The notes under the pieces are model-generated. The model was not told the DNA's origin and ran no database searches. It worked only from the letters and a program-made list of their open reading frames with translations. DNA of 64,000 nucleotides from Gammaproteobacteria bacterium. Its GTDB lineage: Bacteria > Pseudomonadota > Gammaproteobacteria > Nevskiales > Nevskiaceae. Made by a program: the position numbers and the translations under genes. Below are positions 1 to 9,914 of the stretch, in pieces. The stretch covers positions 1 through 64,000 of the forward strand of contig JAHZLQ010000018.1 in the NCBI GenBank assembly GCA_022599775.1, in the 5' to 3' direction. Each line of letters opens with the position of its first letter. The first letter of the stretch is position 1.

Positions 1-601
1 AAAAGGGGACATTGCGCCAGGCAAAGCCTGGAGGAGAGGGAAGCTGAGGGAGAGAATCTGAAGCGGAAATCTCCTTGAGGGATCCAGTCGGGTGGAAGTC
101 CCGACCCGGCAAAGGCTAGCCACCGGCCGGTACCGAGTCTTGCGTGGACCGGAGGTGACTCCGGCTGCGAAGCGTAGACAGGGAGCGCACAGGCCGCGTG
201 ATTGAGCCTCGAAAGTTTTCATTGCGGAGCCGACGTGTTTGTCCCAGCGGAAGGCCGCATCGCTTGAGCCGTACGGGCTTGGCTTGAGCGGTCCGCCGGG
301 GTCCGAGAGCGGGGCATGTGCGCAAGGGTCCCCCAGGAACCTGGGAGGTCTTGTTTTCTCCACGGTGCATCGCGGCGGGTCCCCGCGTGAACAAGCCCAG
401 GCCTGCCGGTGGCGCTGCACCGGATCAGGAGCAAACAGCCAGCGCGACCGTGGTACCGCCAAGCGAAGGAAACGAAGTGCGGCGGGACGGGGAGCAAGAA
501 TTCGGAGTCCGCTGATAGTACCGACGAAGTCGGGGAAGCCGCACCAGGCGACCCGGCGGAGGGAAGCGGCGGATCGGTCAAGACTGCTTTTCGAGGGAAA
601 G

Positions 602-1933
602 ATGGGCCAGACATTGGGCCGGAAACTCATCTCAACACGACGAGAGAAGCTCGCGGAACTGGCTCGGATGGAGCCGAAGCGGGCGTTGACGACGGTAGCG
701 CATCACATCGACCTGGCCTGGCTGATGGAAGCCTGGCGGCTGACGCGCAAGGACGGCGCATCGGGAATTGATGGGGTGACGGCGGCGCAGTACGAAGCGG
801 AGCTGGAAGCGAACCTGGCGAGCCTGCTCGAACGGTTCAAATCCGGACGCTATCGAGCGCCGGCGGTACGCCGGGTCTATATCCCCAAGGCCGATGGCGG
901 CCAGCGCCCCTTGGGCATCCCGACGCTGGAGGACAAGGTCCTGCAGCGCGCGGTGCTGATGGCCCTGGAGCCGATCTACGAACAGGACTTTCTGGACTGC
1001 TCGTACGGGTTTCGGCCGGGGCGCAGCGCGCACCAGGCGCTGGAAGCGCTGTGGCGCGGGTTGATGGACTTGGGCGGCGGCTGGATCATTGATCTGGATA
1101 TCCGCAGCTACTTCGACAGCGTCGATCATGCCGAGCTTCGGCAACTGTTCGAGCACCGGGTGCGCGACGGCGTGATCGTGCGCACGGTCGGCAAATGGCT
1201 CAACGCGGGCGTCATGGAAGACGGCGCGGTGAGTCACACGGAATGGGGCACCCCACAAGGAGGCGTGATCAGCCCGCTGCTGAGCAACCTGTATCTGCAT
1301 GAAGTGCTGGACGTCTGGTTCGAGCGCGAAGTCCGCCCGCGGCTGCGCGGGCGGGCATTGATGGTGCGCTATGCGGACGATGCGGTCCTGGCCTTTGAGT
1401 GTGAGGAGGATGCGCGGCGCGTGCTGGACGTGCTGCCGAAGCGATTTGGCAAGTACGGGCTGCAGCTGCACCCTGACAAGACGCGTTTGGTGGCCTTCCG
1501 GCCGCCGGATGAAGGTCCGCGGGGTGGAAGTCCGGCAGGCAGCTTCAGTTTTCTGGGGTTCACCCACTTCTGGAAGCGCTCCCGCAAGGGACGCTGGATG
1601 GTGGCGCGCAAGACCGCGGGTGCGAAATTTGGAGCTGCGCTCAAACGCACCGGAGCCTGGTGCCGGAAACAGCGGCATCATCCGATGGCCGAACAGCACG
1701 CAGCGCTGAGCCGGAAACTGCAGGGGCACTACGCCTACTACGGGATTACCGGCAACAGCCGGGCACTGAGCAACTTCCGCTACGAAGTGGAACGTCGCTG
1801 GCGCTACTGGCTGAGCCGGCGCTCAGCGGCTGGGGTCATTAACTGGACGACGTTCTCCGCGATGCTCCGCCACTATCCACTGCCACCGGCGCGCGTAATT
1901 CACAGTGTTTATCGACGCGCAGCGACCGCTTGA
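602..1933 (+). CDS. ltrA: Group II intron reverse transcriptase/maturase
   Basis: The 443-residue protein reverse-transcribes the intron RNA during retrohoming and assists splicing. The RT palm is clear: the fingers motif with GIDG near residue 55, RPLGIP near 102, the [12 protein letters not shown] block near 135-147, [13 protein letters not shown] near 164-176, [13 protein letters not shown] near 217-229 and the catalytic YADD at 257-260. A short thumb/maturase X region follows, with the GHYAYYG motif. No HNH endonuclease domain is present at the C terminus, so mobility would rely on nicked or single-stranded targets. The frame stays open upstream to 239, but that part is ribozyme sequence. 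ATG 602 follows GAGGGAAAG and gives the usual MGQTL start of this protein group. Confidence 0.93.
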   Translation: MGQTLGRKLISTRREKLAELARMEPKRALTTVAHHIDLAWLMEAWRLTRKDGASGIDGVTAAQYEAELEANLASLLERFKSGRYRAPAVRRVYIPKADGGQRPLGIPTLEDKVLQRAVLMALEPIYEQDFLDCSYGFRPGRSAHQALEALWRGLMDLGGGWIIDLDIRSYFDSVDHAELRQLFEHRVRDGVIVRTVGKWLNAGVMEDGAVSHTEWGTPQGGVISPLLSNLYLHEVLDVWFEREVRPRLRGRALMVRYADDAVLAFECEEDARRVLDVLPKRFGKYGLQLHPDKTRLVAFRPPDEGPRGGSPAGSFSFLGFTHFWKRSRKGRWMVARKTAGAKFGAALKRTGAWCRKQRHHPMAEQHAALSRKLQGHYAYYGITGNSRALSNFRYEVERRWRYWLSRRSAAGVINWTTFSAMLRHYPLPPARVIHSVYRRAATA

Positions 1934-1938
1934 CCGAG

Positions 1939-2012
1939 GAGCCGGATGCGGGAATTCCGCACGTCCGGATCTGTGGGAGCCGCGGGTAAGCAATTACCCG
2001 CGGCAACCCGGC
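1939..2012 (+). other. Group II intron domains V and VI
   Basis: Domain V is the 33-base hairpin at 1939-1971: GAGCCGGATGCGGG, an AATT loop, then CCGCACGTCCGGATC, with the bulged two-base step typical of the catalytic domain. It begins five bases after the maturase stop. Domain VI follows at about 1972-2012: a perfect 11-base-pair stem (arms GCCGCGGGTAA and TTACCCGCGGC, GCAA loop, 1979-2004) and an outer GGG/CCC pairing, leaving unpaired A residues at 2005-2006 as the likely branch point. Confidence 0.8.
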
Positions 2013-2372
2013 GATTTATTTTTGATTCGGCACAGTCCCAGCATGGTGCACCGGTGACGGGCGATGCCGAACGCAGTGTTCCGATCGGTGCTCCGGTGCA
2101 CGTGGAGTACTCGCCTCTGAATGCCCCAATCTCCCCAAGTCCCATCACGCCCCCCGGCTTTCACGATGGCTGGCCCGCTGAGTGGGCCATTTGTTACTAG
2201 ATTAAGCGCCACATTGCCGCTGCTTGACAAGCAAACGACAGTCCGTTGGTCGGGTTCGCTGCGGCCGCGCATCAGTGCTGCGGCTTGAGGGTTCGCGTCG
2301 TTGACATCAACCGATGTAACATTCGGCGCCGTATGGGATACGGCTCAAACCGAATACAAGGACTCAAACTCC
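2013..2372. other. Intergenic region, 3' exon of the intron
   Basis: This 360-base stretch holds no convincing gene. Its first bases (GATTTATTTTTGATT) are the 3' exon of the intron. Two TTGACA hexamers occur (2224 and 2301), but neither has a good -10 box at the right distance. An in-frame upstream extension of the next gene exists from 2301 but has no ribosome binding site and precedes the normal start of the Rossmann fold. Confidence 0.5.
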
Positions 2373-3206
2373 GTGAAATCTTTCAGTAACAAGGTGGCCG
2401 CGATCACTGGTGCGGGCTCGGGAATCGGTCGGGCGCTAGCCCGGGCCTTGGCCGATGAGGCTTGCGATCTGGCGCTCAGCGATGTGGACGAGGCGGGACT
2501 GGCGGAGACGGTGCGATTGCTGAAGGACAGCGGCGTGCGTTGCACCACGCGACGTCTGGACGTGGCCGATCGCGCGGTGGTTCATGAATGGGCCGACGAG
2601 GTGGTGCGCGAGCACGGCAAGGTGAATCTGATCTTCAACAATGCCGGGGTGGCACTGGGCGCGACGGTGGAAGGCATGAGCGATGCGGATTTCGAGTGGC
2701 TCATGAATATCAATTTCTGGGGCGTGGCCTACGGCACGCGTGCCTTTCTGCCGCACCTGAAGGCGGCGGGCGAGGGGCATGTGATCAACATTTCCAGCGT
2801 GTTCGGTCTGGCGTCGATGCCGACACAGGGCGCCTACAACGCGGCCAAGTTCGCGGTGCGCGGTCTCACAGAATCGTTGCGCATCGAACTGGACATGCAG
2901 GATTGCGGCGTGAGCGCCACCTGCCTGCATCCGGGCGGGATCAAGACTTCGATCGCCCGCAACGCACGTACGGATGCGTCGATGAGCAGCGTGGGGCTCG
3001 ATCAGACCGACAGTCAGTCGAAGATGGAAAGGACTTTCACGACCATGCCGGAGCGCGCGGCGCAGGTGATCCTCAGGGCGGTGCGTGGCAACAAGCGGCG
3101 GGCGCTGATCGGGGCGGATGCCCATCTGATCGACCTGATGGTTCGTTGCCTGGGGGCGCAGTACCAGCCGGTGGTGAGTTTCCTGACCCGCAAGCTGATG
3201 AGCTAG
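2373..3206 (+). CDS. SDR family NAD(P)-dependent oxidoreductase
   Basis: The 277-residue classical short-chain dehydrogenase has the cofactor motif TGAGSGIG near residue 12, the NNAG strand near 90, a serine in NISSVFG and the YNAAK catalytic pair (Tyr and Lys). The C-terminal tail (SFLTRKLMS) is longer than in minimal SDRs and resembles membrane-associated SDRs often found near lipid or hydrocarbon genes. GTG 2373 is chosen because it directly precedes the beta-strand KVAAITG and has an AAGGA about 11 bases upstream. The substrate cannot be read from the sequence. Confidence 0.85.
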   Translation: MKSFSNKVAAITGAGSGIGRALARALADEACDLALSDVDEAGLAETVRLLKDSGVRCTTRRLDVADRAVVHEWADEVVREHGKVNLIFNNAGVALGATVEGMSDADFEWLMNINFWGVAYGTRAFLPHLKAAGEGHVINISSVFGLASMPTQGAYNAAKFAVRGLTESLRIELDMQDCGVSATCLHPGGIKTSIARNARTDASMSSVGLDQTDSQSKMERTFTTMPERAAQVILRAVRGNKRRALIGADAHLIDLMVRCLGAQYQPVVSFLTRKLMS

Positions 3207-3267
3207 CGGCGGGGCCGCACGAGGTGCGGTTATAGTCCGATGATGTTCCGCTTCTGCCGAGCAAGCC

Positions 3268-3891
3268 GTGTCTGACAGCGACTATCACTATTACGAACCG
3301 GCGTCCGGACACGGTCTGCCGCACGATCCATTCAATGCCATCGTGGGACCGCGACCGATCGGCTGGATCAGTTCGCAGTCCGCGCAGGGCGAGCTGAACT
3401 TGGCGCCGTACAGCTTCTTCAACGCCTTCAACTACAAGCCGCCGATCGTCGGGTTCTGCAGCGTGGGGCGCAAGGATTCGGTGCGCAACGTGACGGACAC
3501 GCGCGAGTTCGCATGGAGTCTGGTGACGCGGCCGCTGGCCGAGCGGATGAACGCCACGTCCGCCGCGGTGCCGGGTTCGGTCGATGAATTTGTTCTGGCG
3601 GGACTCACGCCAGTGCCTTCGCGCCTGATCGCGGTTCCGCGCGTGCGGGAAAGCCCGGTCTCGTTCGAATGCCGGGTCACGCAGATCGTGCAGCTACAGA
3701 CGGCGGCGGCCGAGCCGGTGGAGAGCTGGCTGGTGCTCGGCGAGGTGGTGGCCGTGCATATCGCGCGCTGGACTCTGGTCGACGGTGTCTTCGATACCGG
3801 TGCGGCGCATCCGGTGCTGCGCGGCGGCGGCGCGGCGGACTATTTCGAGATCGGCCCGGAACAACGGTTTCTGATGCGGCGGCCGGGGTAG
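3268..3891 (+). CDS. Flavin reductase family protein (FMN-binding split barrel)
   Basis: The 207-residue protein belongs to the flavin reductase-like, FMN-binding split-barrel family. The N-terminal region DPFNAIVGPRPIGWISS followed by LAPYSFFNAFNYKPPIVGF is the family core that binds FMN. Such proteins act as flavin reductases for two-component monooxygenases or as stand-alone flavoproteins; which applies here is unknown. GTG 3268 is the start. It lies 61 bases after the SDR and may be co-transcribed with it. Confidence 0.82.
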   Translation: MSDSDYHYYEPASGHGLPHDPFNAIVGPRPIGWISSQSAQGELNLAPYSFFNAFNYKPPIVGFCSVGRKDSVRNVTDTREFAWSLVTRPLAERMNATSAAVPGSVDEFVLAGLTPVPSRLIAVPRVRESPVSFECRVTQIVQLQTAAAEPVESWLVLGEVVAVHIARWTLVDGVFDTGAAHPVLRGGGAADYFEIGPEQRFLMRRPG

Positions 3892-4007
3892 CGGTCGCTT
3901 GATGTCGCGTCGCGTGGGCACGGCCTGCGGCCTTTGCCACTCCCGGACCGAGGGTGTAGATAAAATGGACTGCTTCTGGGCAACGCGACGGGTGTGCTGT
4001 GCGGCGT

Positions 4008-4511
4008 TCAGAGCGCGGACTGAGCTGATTTCAGCCGCATCGGAATGTAGGGAAGGCGCTCGCCGCCGTCCCCCGAGCCGCGCTGAAAGCCCAGGCATTG
4101 AAAGAAGGCGACTGCGCGGTCCGAGGCATAGACGCTGAAACTGCCGGGGCTCCCGGATTTGAGCGCCGTGGCTTTAGCCACGTTCCACAAGCGTGTGCCG
4201 AGTCCACGGCCGTGGAAGGCTTCTGCGACGATCAGGTGATGCAGATGGGATCGATCGCGTACGCCGATGACGCCTGCCACGGTGTCATCGCAAGCGGCGA
4301 CATGGAAGCGGATATCGGAACCCTGCAGGTGATTCCGGATGGCGGCTGGACGCATCGCTTCGGCGATGACGGCGGCTGGATCTGGACGGTCCACGCAACT
4401 GAGAAATGATTCGCTGGCCGCTAGCAGCAGGATGCTGATGGCTTCGGCATCGTCCGGTTTGGCCTCACGGATATCGAAATCGAGTTTTGAGGACAAGGCA
4501 AACACAGTCAT
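4008..4511 (-). CDS. GNAT family N-acetyltransferase
   Basis: A 167-residue GNAT acyltransferase. The acetyl-CoA binding signature is seen as HHLIVAEAFHGRGLGTRLW (V-x-x-x-x-x-G-x-G pattern), followed by the C-terminal SFSVYASDRAVAFFQCLGF element, where the product side of the fold closes. ATG 4511 begins the canonical first strand (FDIREAKPDDAEAI); a longer in-frame reading to 4667 lacks domain content. It is convergent with the flavin reductase gene. The acceptor substrate is unknown. Confidence 0.82.
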   Translation of the reverse strand: MTVFALSSKLDFDIREAKPDDAEAISILLLAASESFLSCVDRPDPAAVIAEAMRPAAIRNHLQGSDIRFHVAACDDTVAGVIGVRDRSHLHHLIVAEAFHGRGLGTRLWNVAKATALKSGSPGSFSVYASDRAVAFFQCLGFQRGSGDGGERLPYIPMRLKSAQSAL

Positions 4512-4782
4512 CAGTGCCGTTCGATGGATTTCGGGGAAAGCCGGCGCTTGCGTTAACGACCGCTCGATGCGTCCGCATCCGGCTTGAATCGAAACGACGC
4601 GGGCGCCATGGCTTGTCTGGAAGTCTAGAGGTGCCACCGTTGGCCGTGCAGGGCCATATCTGCCCACCCGAGGTTTATCGCCGTAGATAAAACGTGCTGG
4701 TCGCTGATGGCCCGGGCCAACTTGCCCGGACTTGCTGAGCTGGCAAACGGCGGCGCCGTCAGGCGTCGCTCATGGCCGATTC

Positions 4783-5508
4783 TTAACGGCTCGCTTGGGT
4801 GGCCAGATCGGTGGCCGGATCAGCCGGTGCGGCCTGTCTGCGTTCCGAGTAGCGGTCGGTCAGCATGGCCGTGTGCGGTCGCAACAGCACCGTGAAGCGA
4901 ACCAGTTCCTCCATCACATCGACGATGCGGTCGTAATAGGCGGAAGGTTTCATACGGCCGCTATCGTCGAATTCCTGATAGGCCTTGGCGACGCTGGACT
5001 GGTTCGGAATCGTGAACATGCGCATCCAGCGGCCGAGCAGGCGCAGTGTGTTGACGGCATTGAACGACTGCGATCCGCCGGAAACCTGCATCACTGCCAG
5101 CGTGCGTCCCTGGGTGGGACGCATGCCGCCGAAGCTCAATGGCAGGTGGTCGATCTGTGCCTTCATCAGTCCGGTGATCTGGCCATGCCGTTCCGGGCTG
5201 CACCAGACCTGTCCTTCGGACCACAGTGAGAGTTCACGCAGTTCGTGAACGGCGGGGTGGTCGTCCTTGGGGGTTTGGTCGGGCAGCGGCAGGTCGGCGG
5301 GATCGAAGATGCGGGTCTCGGCGCCGAGCCATTGCAGCAGGCGTGCGGCTTCCTCGGTGGCGAATCGCGAATAGGAGCGCTCGCGCAGCGAGCCGTACAG
5401 CAGGAGGATGCGCGGTGCATGCGTTTCTGGAGCGGGCATCGTCCGCGCCAGAAACGCCGGGTCCAGCGCCGGCAGTGTGTCGGGGTCGCTCAGCGTGCGC
5501 AGTCTCAT
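4783..5508 (-). CDS. arsH: Organoarsenical/arsenic resistance NADPH-dependent FMN reductase ArsH
   Basis: The 241-residue protein is the NADPH-dependent FMN reductase of ars operons; ArsH is known to oxidise trivalent organoarsenicals. The flavodoxin-like FMN loop is [11 protein letters not shown] near residue 39, and the ArsH-specific segment [22 protein letters not shown] is present. Its ATG overlaps the TGA of acr3 by four bases (ATGA at 5505-5508), so it is the last cistron of arsR-arsC-acr3-arsH and is probably translationally coupled. Confidence 0.92.
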   Translation of the reverse strand: MRLRTLSDPDTLPALDPAFLARTMPAPETHAPRILLLYGSLRERSYSRFATEEAARLLQWLGAETRIFDPADLPLPDQTPKDDHPAVHELRELSLWSEGQVWCSPERHGQITGLMKAQIDHLPLSFGGMRPTQGRTLAVMQVSGGSQSFNAVNTLRLLGRWMRMFTIPNQSSVAKAYQEFDDSGRMKPSAYYDRIVDVMEELVRFTVLLRPHTAMLTDRYSERRQAAPADPATDLATQASR

Positions 5509-6569
5509 GTCGATTGTGTGGACGCGGAGGGTGACGCCGGCCAGCGATCACGTAGGCGCAGCGCTACATGCACCAGCGCCAGCAGAACCGGTACTTCGAC
5601 CAGCGGCCCGATCACGGTGGCGAAGGCGACCGGCGAGGCGAGCCCGAAGCTGGCGATCGCCACGGCGATCGCCAGCTCGAAATTGTTGCTGGCGGCGGTG
5701 AAGGCGGTCGCCGTGGTGCGCGCATAGTCCACGCCGACCAAGCGGGCCATCGCGAAGCTCAGCGCGAACATGATCAGGAAATAGAGCGCCAGCGGAGCGG
5801 CAATTCGCAGCGCGTCCAGCGGCAGGCGCAGCACATCGCCACCCTTGAGGCTGAACATGACGATGATCGTCAGCAGCAGCGCGATCAGCGTCAGCGGCGC
5901 GATTCGCGGCACGAAATGCTGCTCGTACCAGGGCTGGCCGCGCAGCCGCAGCAGCCATCGACGGCTCAGATAGCCGGCGGCGAACGGAACGCCGAGATAC
6001 AGCAGCACCGCCCCGGCGATCGTTTGGAAGGATACGTCCACGATACGGCCTTCAAGCCCGAGCAGAGGCGGCAAGGCACCGAGGAAGAACCAGGCATAGG
6101 CGCCGAAGAACAGGATCTGGAAGATCGAGTTGAAGGCGACCAGTCCCGCGGCATAGGCGCTGCTGCCGCAGGCCAGCTGGTTCCACACCAGCACCATGGC
6201 GATGCAGCGCGCCAGGCCGATGAGAATCACGCCCGTCATGTAGTCGGGGTAGTCGGACAGGAACAGCACGGCCAGCCCGAACATCAGGAACGGTCCGATC
6301 AGCCAGTTCTGGATCAGGGACAGCATCAGCACACGACGGTCGGCAAAGACCTTCGGCAGTTCCTCGTAGCGCACGCGCGCCAGCGGCGGATACATCATCA
6401 CGATCAGGCCAATCGCGATCGGAATGTTGGTGCCGCCGATGCTGAGTTGGTCCAGTGCGGTCGGCAGCGATTCGAACAGGGTGCCGAGCAGCACACCCAA
6501 GGCCATCGCGGCCAGGATCCAGACCGTCAGATAGCGGTCGAGAAACGACAGGCGAGGGGAGGCGTTCAT
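5505..6569 (-). CDS. arsB: Acr3-type arsenite efflux transporter
   Basis: The 354-residue inner-membrane permease of the Acr3 (BART superfamily) type extrudes arsenite. It has about ten hydrophobic helices and the conserved helix with the essential cysteine in the [16 protein letters not shown] segment. The later [17 protein letters not shown] motif is also family-defining. Start ATG 6569 overlaps the arsC stop by four bases (ATGA); the frame continues upstream but only as antisense-like sequence of arsC. The symbol arsB is used loosely for Acr3-type pumps; acr3 is equally apt. Confidence 0.93.
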   Translation of the reverse strand: MNASPRLSFLDRYLTVWILAAMALGVLLGTLFESLPTALDQLSIGGTNIPIAIGLIVMMYPPLARVRYEELPKVFADRRVLMLSLIQNWLIGPFLMFGLAVLFLSDYPDYMTGVILIGLARCIAMVLVWNQLACGSSAYAAGLVAFNSIFQILFFGAYAWFFLGALPPLLGLEGRIVDVSFQTIAGAVLLYLGVPFAAGYLSRRWLLRLRGQPWYEQHFVPRIAPLTLIALLLTIIVMFSLKGGDVLRLPLDALRIAAPLALYFLIMFALSFAMARLVGVDYARTTATAFTAASNNFELAIAVAIASFGLASPVAFATVIGPLVEVPVLLALVHVALRLRDRWPASPSASTQST

Positions 6570-7087
6570 GTCAGCGTGGCGATCTCGCGCAGTGCGCCGA
6601 CGAGTGCGGCATGATCGCGCGATTCGATCGGCAGCTGCGCGAAGGCCCACAGCCGCCGGTACAGGATGTCGTAGGCTTCGGTGAAGGCCGCCGCTTGCGC
6701 CTCGGCGCCTGCCACGGCCGCCGGGTCGGGCAGTCCCATGTGGACCTTCAGCGGCGCACCCGGCCAGTAGGGGCAGGTTTCGCCAGCGGCCTGATCGCAG
6801 ACAGTGATGACGTAGTCCATGCGCGGCGCTTCGGGGCCGCCGAATTCGTCCCAGGACTTGCTGCGAAAGCGCTCCGTGGCGATGCCACGCCTGCGCAGTT
6901 CCGCCAGGGCCATGGGATGAACCTGGCCTCGCGGGTGCGAGCCGGCCGACCATGCGTGGACACGCCCGTCCTTGCGGCCGAGCTCATTGAGGATCGCCTC
7001 GCCGAGTATCGAGCGTGCCGAATTGCCGGTGCACAGGATCAGGACGTTCACACCATCCTGCGGAATATCTTGGGGGCTTGGGTTCAT
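6566..7087 (-). CDS. arsC: Arsenate reductase (low-molecular-weight phosphatase type)
   Basis: The 173-residue cytoplasmic enzyme reduces arsenate to arsenite for efflux by Acr3. The catalytic P-loop CTGNSARS (CX5R) lies near residue 19, followed by [12 protein letters not shown] and the [18 protein letters not shown] segment with the additional cysteines used in the thiol relay. The fold is the LMW-PTP/thioredoxin-linked class. ATG 7087 overlaps the arsR stop by four bases. Confidence 0.92.
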   Translation of the reverse strand: MNPSPQDIPQDGVNVLILCTGNSARSILGEAILNELGRKDGRVHAWSAGSHPRGQVHPMALAELRRRGIATERFRSKSWDEFGGPEAPRMDYVITVCDQAAGETCPYWPGAPLKVHMGLPDPAAVAGAEAQAAAFTEAYDILYRRLWAFAQLPIESRDHAALVGALREIATLT

Positions 7088-7413
7088 GCCTTGGTGTCCT
7101 GGGTGGGCAGGCAGCCGACGCCGCAGTCGGCGCCGTCACAGCAGTTTTCGAGCAGATAGGCCATCAGCGCGTTCATCGCCTTGAAATCCGGCGCATAGAA
7201 AATGCGCCGGCCGTCCGGGCTGGCGCGCAGCAGCCCGGAGCGGCTCAGTTCCTTGAGGTGAAACGACAGCGTTGCGGGCGCCATCCCGGTATTCGCGGCG
7301 ATGTCGCCCACGCACAGGCCGTTCGGCCCGTTCTGAACCAGCAGGCGAAAGACCGCGAGCCGGTTTTCGTGGGCCAGCGCGGCGAGCTGGGTGACCGCAT
7401 CCTTAGATTCCAT
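7084..7413 (-). CDS. arsR: ArsR family arsenic-responsive repressor
   Basis: The 109-residue winged-helix repressor has its recognition region in [19 protein letters not shown]. Cysteines at 91, 92, 97 and 101 near the C terminus ([13 protein letters not shown]) match the arrangement of the Acidithiobacillus-type ArsR arsenite site (two adjacent cysteines plus a third downstream) rather than the alpha-3 site of plasmid R773. ATG 7413 lies inside the palindromic operator; an in-frame reading to 7461 would run back through the operator and -35 region and is unlikely. It is the first gene of the ars operon. Confidence 0.9.
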   Translation of the reverse strand: MESKDAVTQLAALAHENRLAVFRLLVQNGPNGLCVGDIAANTGMAPATLSFHLKELSRSGLLRASPDGRRIFYAPDFKAMNALMAYLLENCCDGADCGVGCLPTQDTKA

Positions 7414-7448
7414 ATTTCCAGAATTATGGAAATATTCTCGAATGTCAA
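7412..7448 (-). promoter_or_regulatory. ars promoter and ArsR operator
   Basis: A perfect inverted repeat, ATATTTCC (7412-7419) and GGAAATAT (7428-7435) around an 8-base centre, fits an ArsR operator. On the minus strand a consensus -35 TTGACA lies at 7448-7443, so the -10 region (about 7425-7420) falls in the palindrome centre. Repressor binding would block the polymerase. The predicted start of transcription is at or next to the arsR ATG. Confidence 0.75.
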
Positions 7449-7568
7449 GCCGTCTGCGCAACGAACGAGGGTGGTGCTGGCCGATTCATCGGTACGACAG
7501 CGCCGATGCGAAACACTGTGCCGGGCCGAGGTGGCTGTGCCGCCCGAAGAACCGCAAAGGAGACCGCA

Positions 7569-8168
7569 ATGGCAAACGTACTGATCCTCTACTACAGCAC
7601 CTACGGACACGTCGAAACGATGGCCAATGCCGTGGCCGAAGGTGCCCGGTCGATCGGCGGCACGACGGTGGACATCAAGCGCGTACCGGAACTGATGCCG
7701 CCGGACGTCGCGAAGAAGGCGGGCGCCAAGCTCGATCAGGCGGCGCCGATCGCGCAGGTCGAGGAGCTGGCGAATTACGATGCGATCATCTTCGGTACGC
7801 CGACGCGCTTCGGCAACATGCCGTCGCAGATGCGCAATTTTCTCGACCAGACCGGTGGGCTGTGGTCCAGCGGCAAGCTGATCGGCAAGGTTGGCAGCGT
7901 GTTCGCATCCACGGCCTCGCAGCACGGTGGTCAGGAAACCACGATCACCTCGTTTCACACCACGCTGCTGCACCTGGGCATGGTCATCGTCGGCGTGCCG
8001 TACAGTGAGCCCGGTTTGACGCGCCTTGACGAGATCTCCGGGGGAACACCGTACGGCGCGACCACCATCGCGGCCGGAGACGGTTCGCGCCAGCCCAGCG
8101 ACAACGAGCTGGCGATTGCGCGCTTCCAGGGCAAGCATGTGGCCGCGATCACGGCGAAGCTCGCCTAG
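7569..8168 (+). CDS. wrbA: NAD(P)H:quinone oxidoreductase WrbA
   Basis: The 199-residue flavodoxin-like FMN enzyme reduces quinones by two electrons, protecting against redox cycling. Visible elements are the FMN phosphate loop [12 protein letters not shown] near residue 8, [21 protein letters not shown] near 78, and the SQHGGQETT segment near 116 that is characteristic of WrbA. ATG 7569 follows AAAGGAGACC. It is divergent from the ars operon, sharing the 155-base interval with it. Confidence 0.95.
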   Translation: MANVLILYYSTYGHVETMANAVAEGARSIGGTTVDIKRVPELMPPDVAKKAGAKLDQAAPIAQVEELANYDAIIFGTPTRFGNMPSQMRNFLDQTGGLWSSGKLIGKVGSVFASTASQHGGQETTITSFHTTLLHLGMVIVGVPYSEPGLTRLDEISGGTPYGATTIAAGDGSRQPSDNELAIARFQGKHVAAITAKLA

Positions 8169-8442
8169 TCGGCCACGCCCTCGACAGCGACGGGTATCGC
8201 CGAGGCCGGCAGTCTCGGCATACCGAATGGGGACCGAGCCCCTCGTTCCCAAGCGCTGTCCCTTCGGGGACCTCGCTTCGCTCGCCCGGAGGGGAGAAGG
8301 GGCACTCATCTGCTTGGCGCATATTTCCTGTCCGCATTCTTGTCGCGGGAGGAAAAATGGGCCGCACTGACAGGCTGCTGCCATTTGTGGGCAGGCGAGT
8401 GAATTAGGATGTACTTCCGTCCCGAACATCCGCCTGGAGTCG

Positions 8443-9510
8443 ATGCGCAAAATCGTCCATATCGACATGGACGCGTTCTATGCCTCGGTCGAGCAGCGCG
8501 ACGATCCCGCGCTGCGCGGGCGGCCCGTGGTGGTGGCCTGGCGTGGCGGACGTTCGGTGGTGTGCGCGGCTTCCTACGAGGCGCGCGTGTTTGGCGTGCG
8601 TTCGGCGATGCCGGCGGTCCGCGCCGAGCGGCTGTGTCCCGAGGCGGTGTTCGTGCCGCCGGACTTCACGCGCTACCGCGCGGTGTCGCAGCGAGTGCGC
8701 GAAATCTTTCTGCGCTATACCGATCGCGTCGAACCCCTGTCGCTCGACGAGGCCTATCTCGATCTCAGCGAGATTCGTACCGGGCAGGATTCCGCGACGG
8801 CTGTGGCGCAGCTGATCCGCGAACAGATTCGCGATGAATTGAATCTCACGGCCTCGGCCGGTGTGGCGCCGGCCAAATTTCTGGCAAAGATCGCCTCGGA
8901 CTGGAACAAGCCGGACGGCTTGTTCGTGATCCGCCCGGCGCAGGTGGATGCCTTTCTGCAGCCTTTGCCGGTGGGGCGTCTGCCCGGCGTCGGCAAGGTC
9001 ATGAACGCTCGCCTCGAAGCGCTCGGGATCAGGACGGTGGGTGATCTCAAAAGCAGTGGTGCGAGTGCGTTGGAGCAGGCCTTCGGCCGCTATGGGCGGC
9101 GCCTGTATGAGCTGTCGATGGGCATCGACCGCAGCGAGGTGCAGCCCGACCGTCCGCGCAAATCGCTGTCGGCGGAGGATACGTTCGAGCGTGATTTGCC
9201 GATGTCGGAACTGGAACCGGCGATTCGGGTGCTGGCCGGCAAGGTCTGGAAGGCCGTGGCGCGCTCCGAGCGGGTGCCGCGCACCATCGTGCTCAAGCTC
9301 AAGACCAGCGACTTCCGCATTCTGACGCGCAGCCTGACGCCCGGCCGCTGGCCCGAATCGGCCGACGAGTTCGCTGATATCGCCTGCCAGCTGCGCGAGC
9401 GCGTGGCCCTGCCGGACAGCACACGTTATCGCCTGGTCGGCGTCGGACTGTCGAATTTCGAGGACGTCCCGCAGGCCGAGGCGCAGGCCGATCTGTTCGG
9501 GCCGGACTGA
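8443..9510 (+). CDS. dinB: DNA polymerase IV (Y family)
   Basis: The 355-residue translesion polymerase has the three catalytic acidic positions in [13 protein letters not shown] (Asp8 and Asp10 region) and SLDEAYLD (Asp/Glu near 103-104), the thumb HhH motif [17 protein letters not shown], and the little-finger domain to about residue 340. The C-terminal end (AQADLFGPD) resembles a beta-clamp binding peptide of the QxDLF type. ATG 8443 begins the standard [10 protein letters not shown] start. No LexA box could be assigned upstream with confidence. Confidence 0.95.
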   Translation: MRKIVHIDMDAFYASVEQRDDPALRGRPVVVAWRGGRSVVCAASYEARVFGVRSAMPAVRAERLCPEAVFVPPDFTRYRAVSQRVREIFLRYTDRVEPLSLDEAYLDLSEIRTGQDSATAVAQLIREQIRDELNLTASAGVAPAKFLAKIASDWNKPDGLFVIRPAQVDAFLQPLPVGRLPGVGKVMNARLEALGIRTVGDLKSSGASALEQAFGRYGRRLYELSMGIDRSEVQPDRPRKSLSAEDTFERDLPMSELEPAIRVLAGKVWKAVARSERVPRTIVLKLKTSDFRILTRSLTPGRWPESADEFADIACQLRERVALPDSTRYRLVGVGLSNFEDVPQAEAQADLFGPD

Positions 9511-9632
9511 AGCCCGGATCCGCTGTGTCCATCGGTGGTTCAGGCGGCGAGCGTTGTAATGACGCGGTGCACGGGCTCGAAAACGAATCAGAAGATCGAG
9601 CCGACCGCATTTACGCCTTCAGGAGACAGACT

Positions 9633-9845
9633 ATGCAACAGGACCACACCTACAAGATCACTGAAATCGTCGGCTCGTCCAAGACCAGCGTCGAAGACGC
9701 CGTGCGTACCGCCATCGCGCGGGCCGGCAAGACCCTGCACGGCATGAAGTGGTTCGAGGTCGTCGAGACGCGCGGCTGGATCGATGGCGACCAGATCGGT
9801 CACTGGCAGGTCACGCTCAAGGTGGGCTTTGTGCTGGAAGGCTGA
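9633..9845 (+). CDS. Dodecin family protein
   Basis: A 70-residue small protein that assembles into hollow dodecamers binding flavins (or CoA in some members). The family pattern is complete: [19 protein letters not shown], then the central tryptophan in GMKWFEV that stacks on the flavin, and the [11 protein letters not shown] strand. ATG 9633 has AGGAGA seven bases upstream. Probably a stand-alone flavin buffer gene. Confidence 0.95.
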   Translation: MQQDHTYKITEIVGSSKTSVEDAVRTAIARAGKTLHGMKWFEVVETRGWIDGDQIGHWQVTLKVGFVLEG

Positions 9846-9914
9846 GCCTGCCCGATCGCCGCGCGCCGCAGAATGGCGCGCGGCGCTTCATCAATTTGCC
9901 TGAGGCTTGCCGCG

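Larger units (their letters stand above)
12..2012 (+). mobile_element. Group II intron with maturase ORF
   Basis: This is a retroelement of about 2.0 kb made of a roughly 590-base ribozyme part, an internal reverse transcriptase gene, and terminal domains V and VI. The 5' end is placed at TTGCGCC (position 12), a variant of the usual GTGYG start. The 3' end is placed after AACCCGGC at 2012 by analogy with introns whose domain VI ends in a similar CCCGAC-like tail. Joining the flanks (AAAAGGGGACA at 1-11 and GATTTATTTTT from 2013) gives a continuous sequence resembling a common repeat-associated motif, which supports the boundaries. The encoded protein lacks an endonuclease domain. Domains I-IV were not folded here, so the ends are uncertain by a few bases. 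Confidence 0.8.

Noticed and set aside
2301..2306. TTGACA as a -35 box for the first SDR gene
   Set aside because: No -10-like hexamer lies 16-18 bases downstream; the nearest candidate is about 25 bases away.
8169..8442. GC-rich interval before dinB as a repeat element
   Set aside because: It has short local complementarities (GTCCCTTCGGGGAC) but no match to the other repeats in the window.
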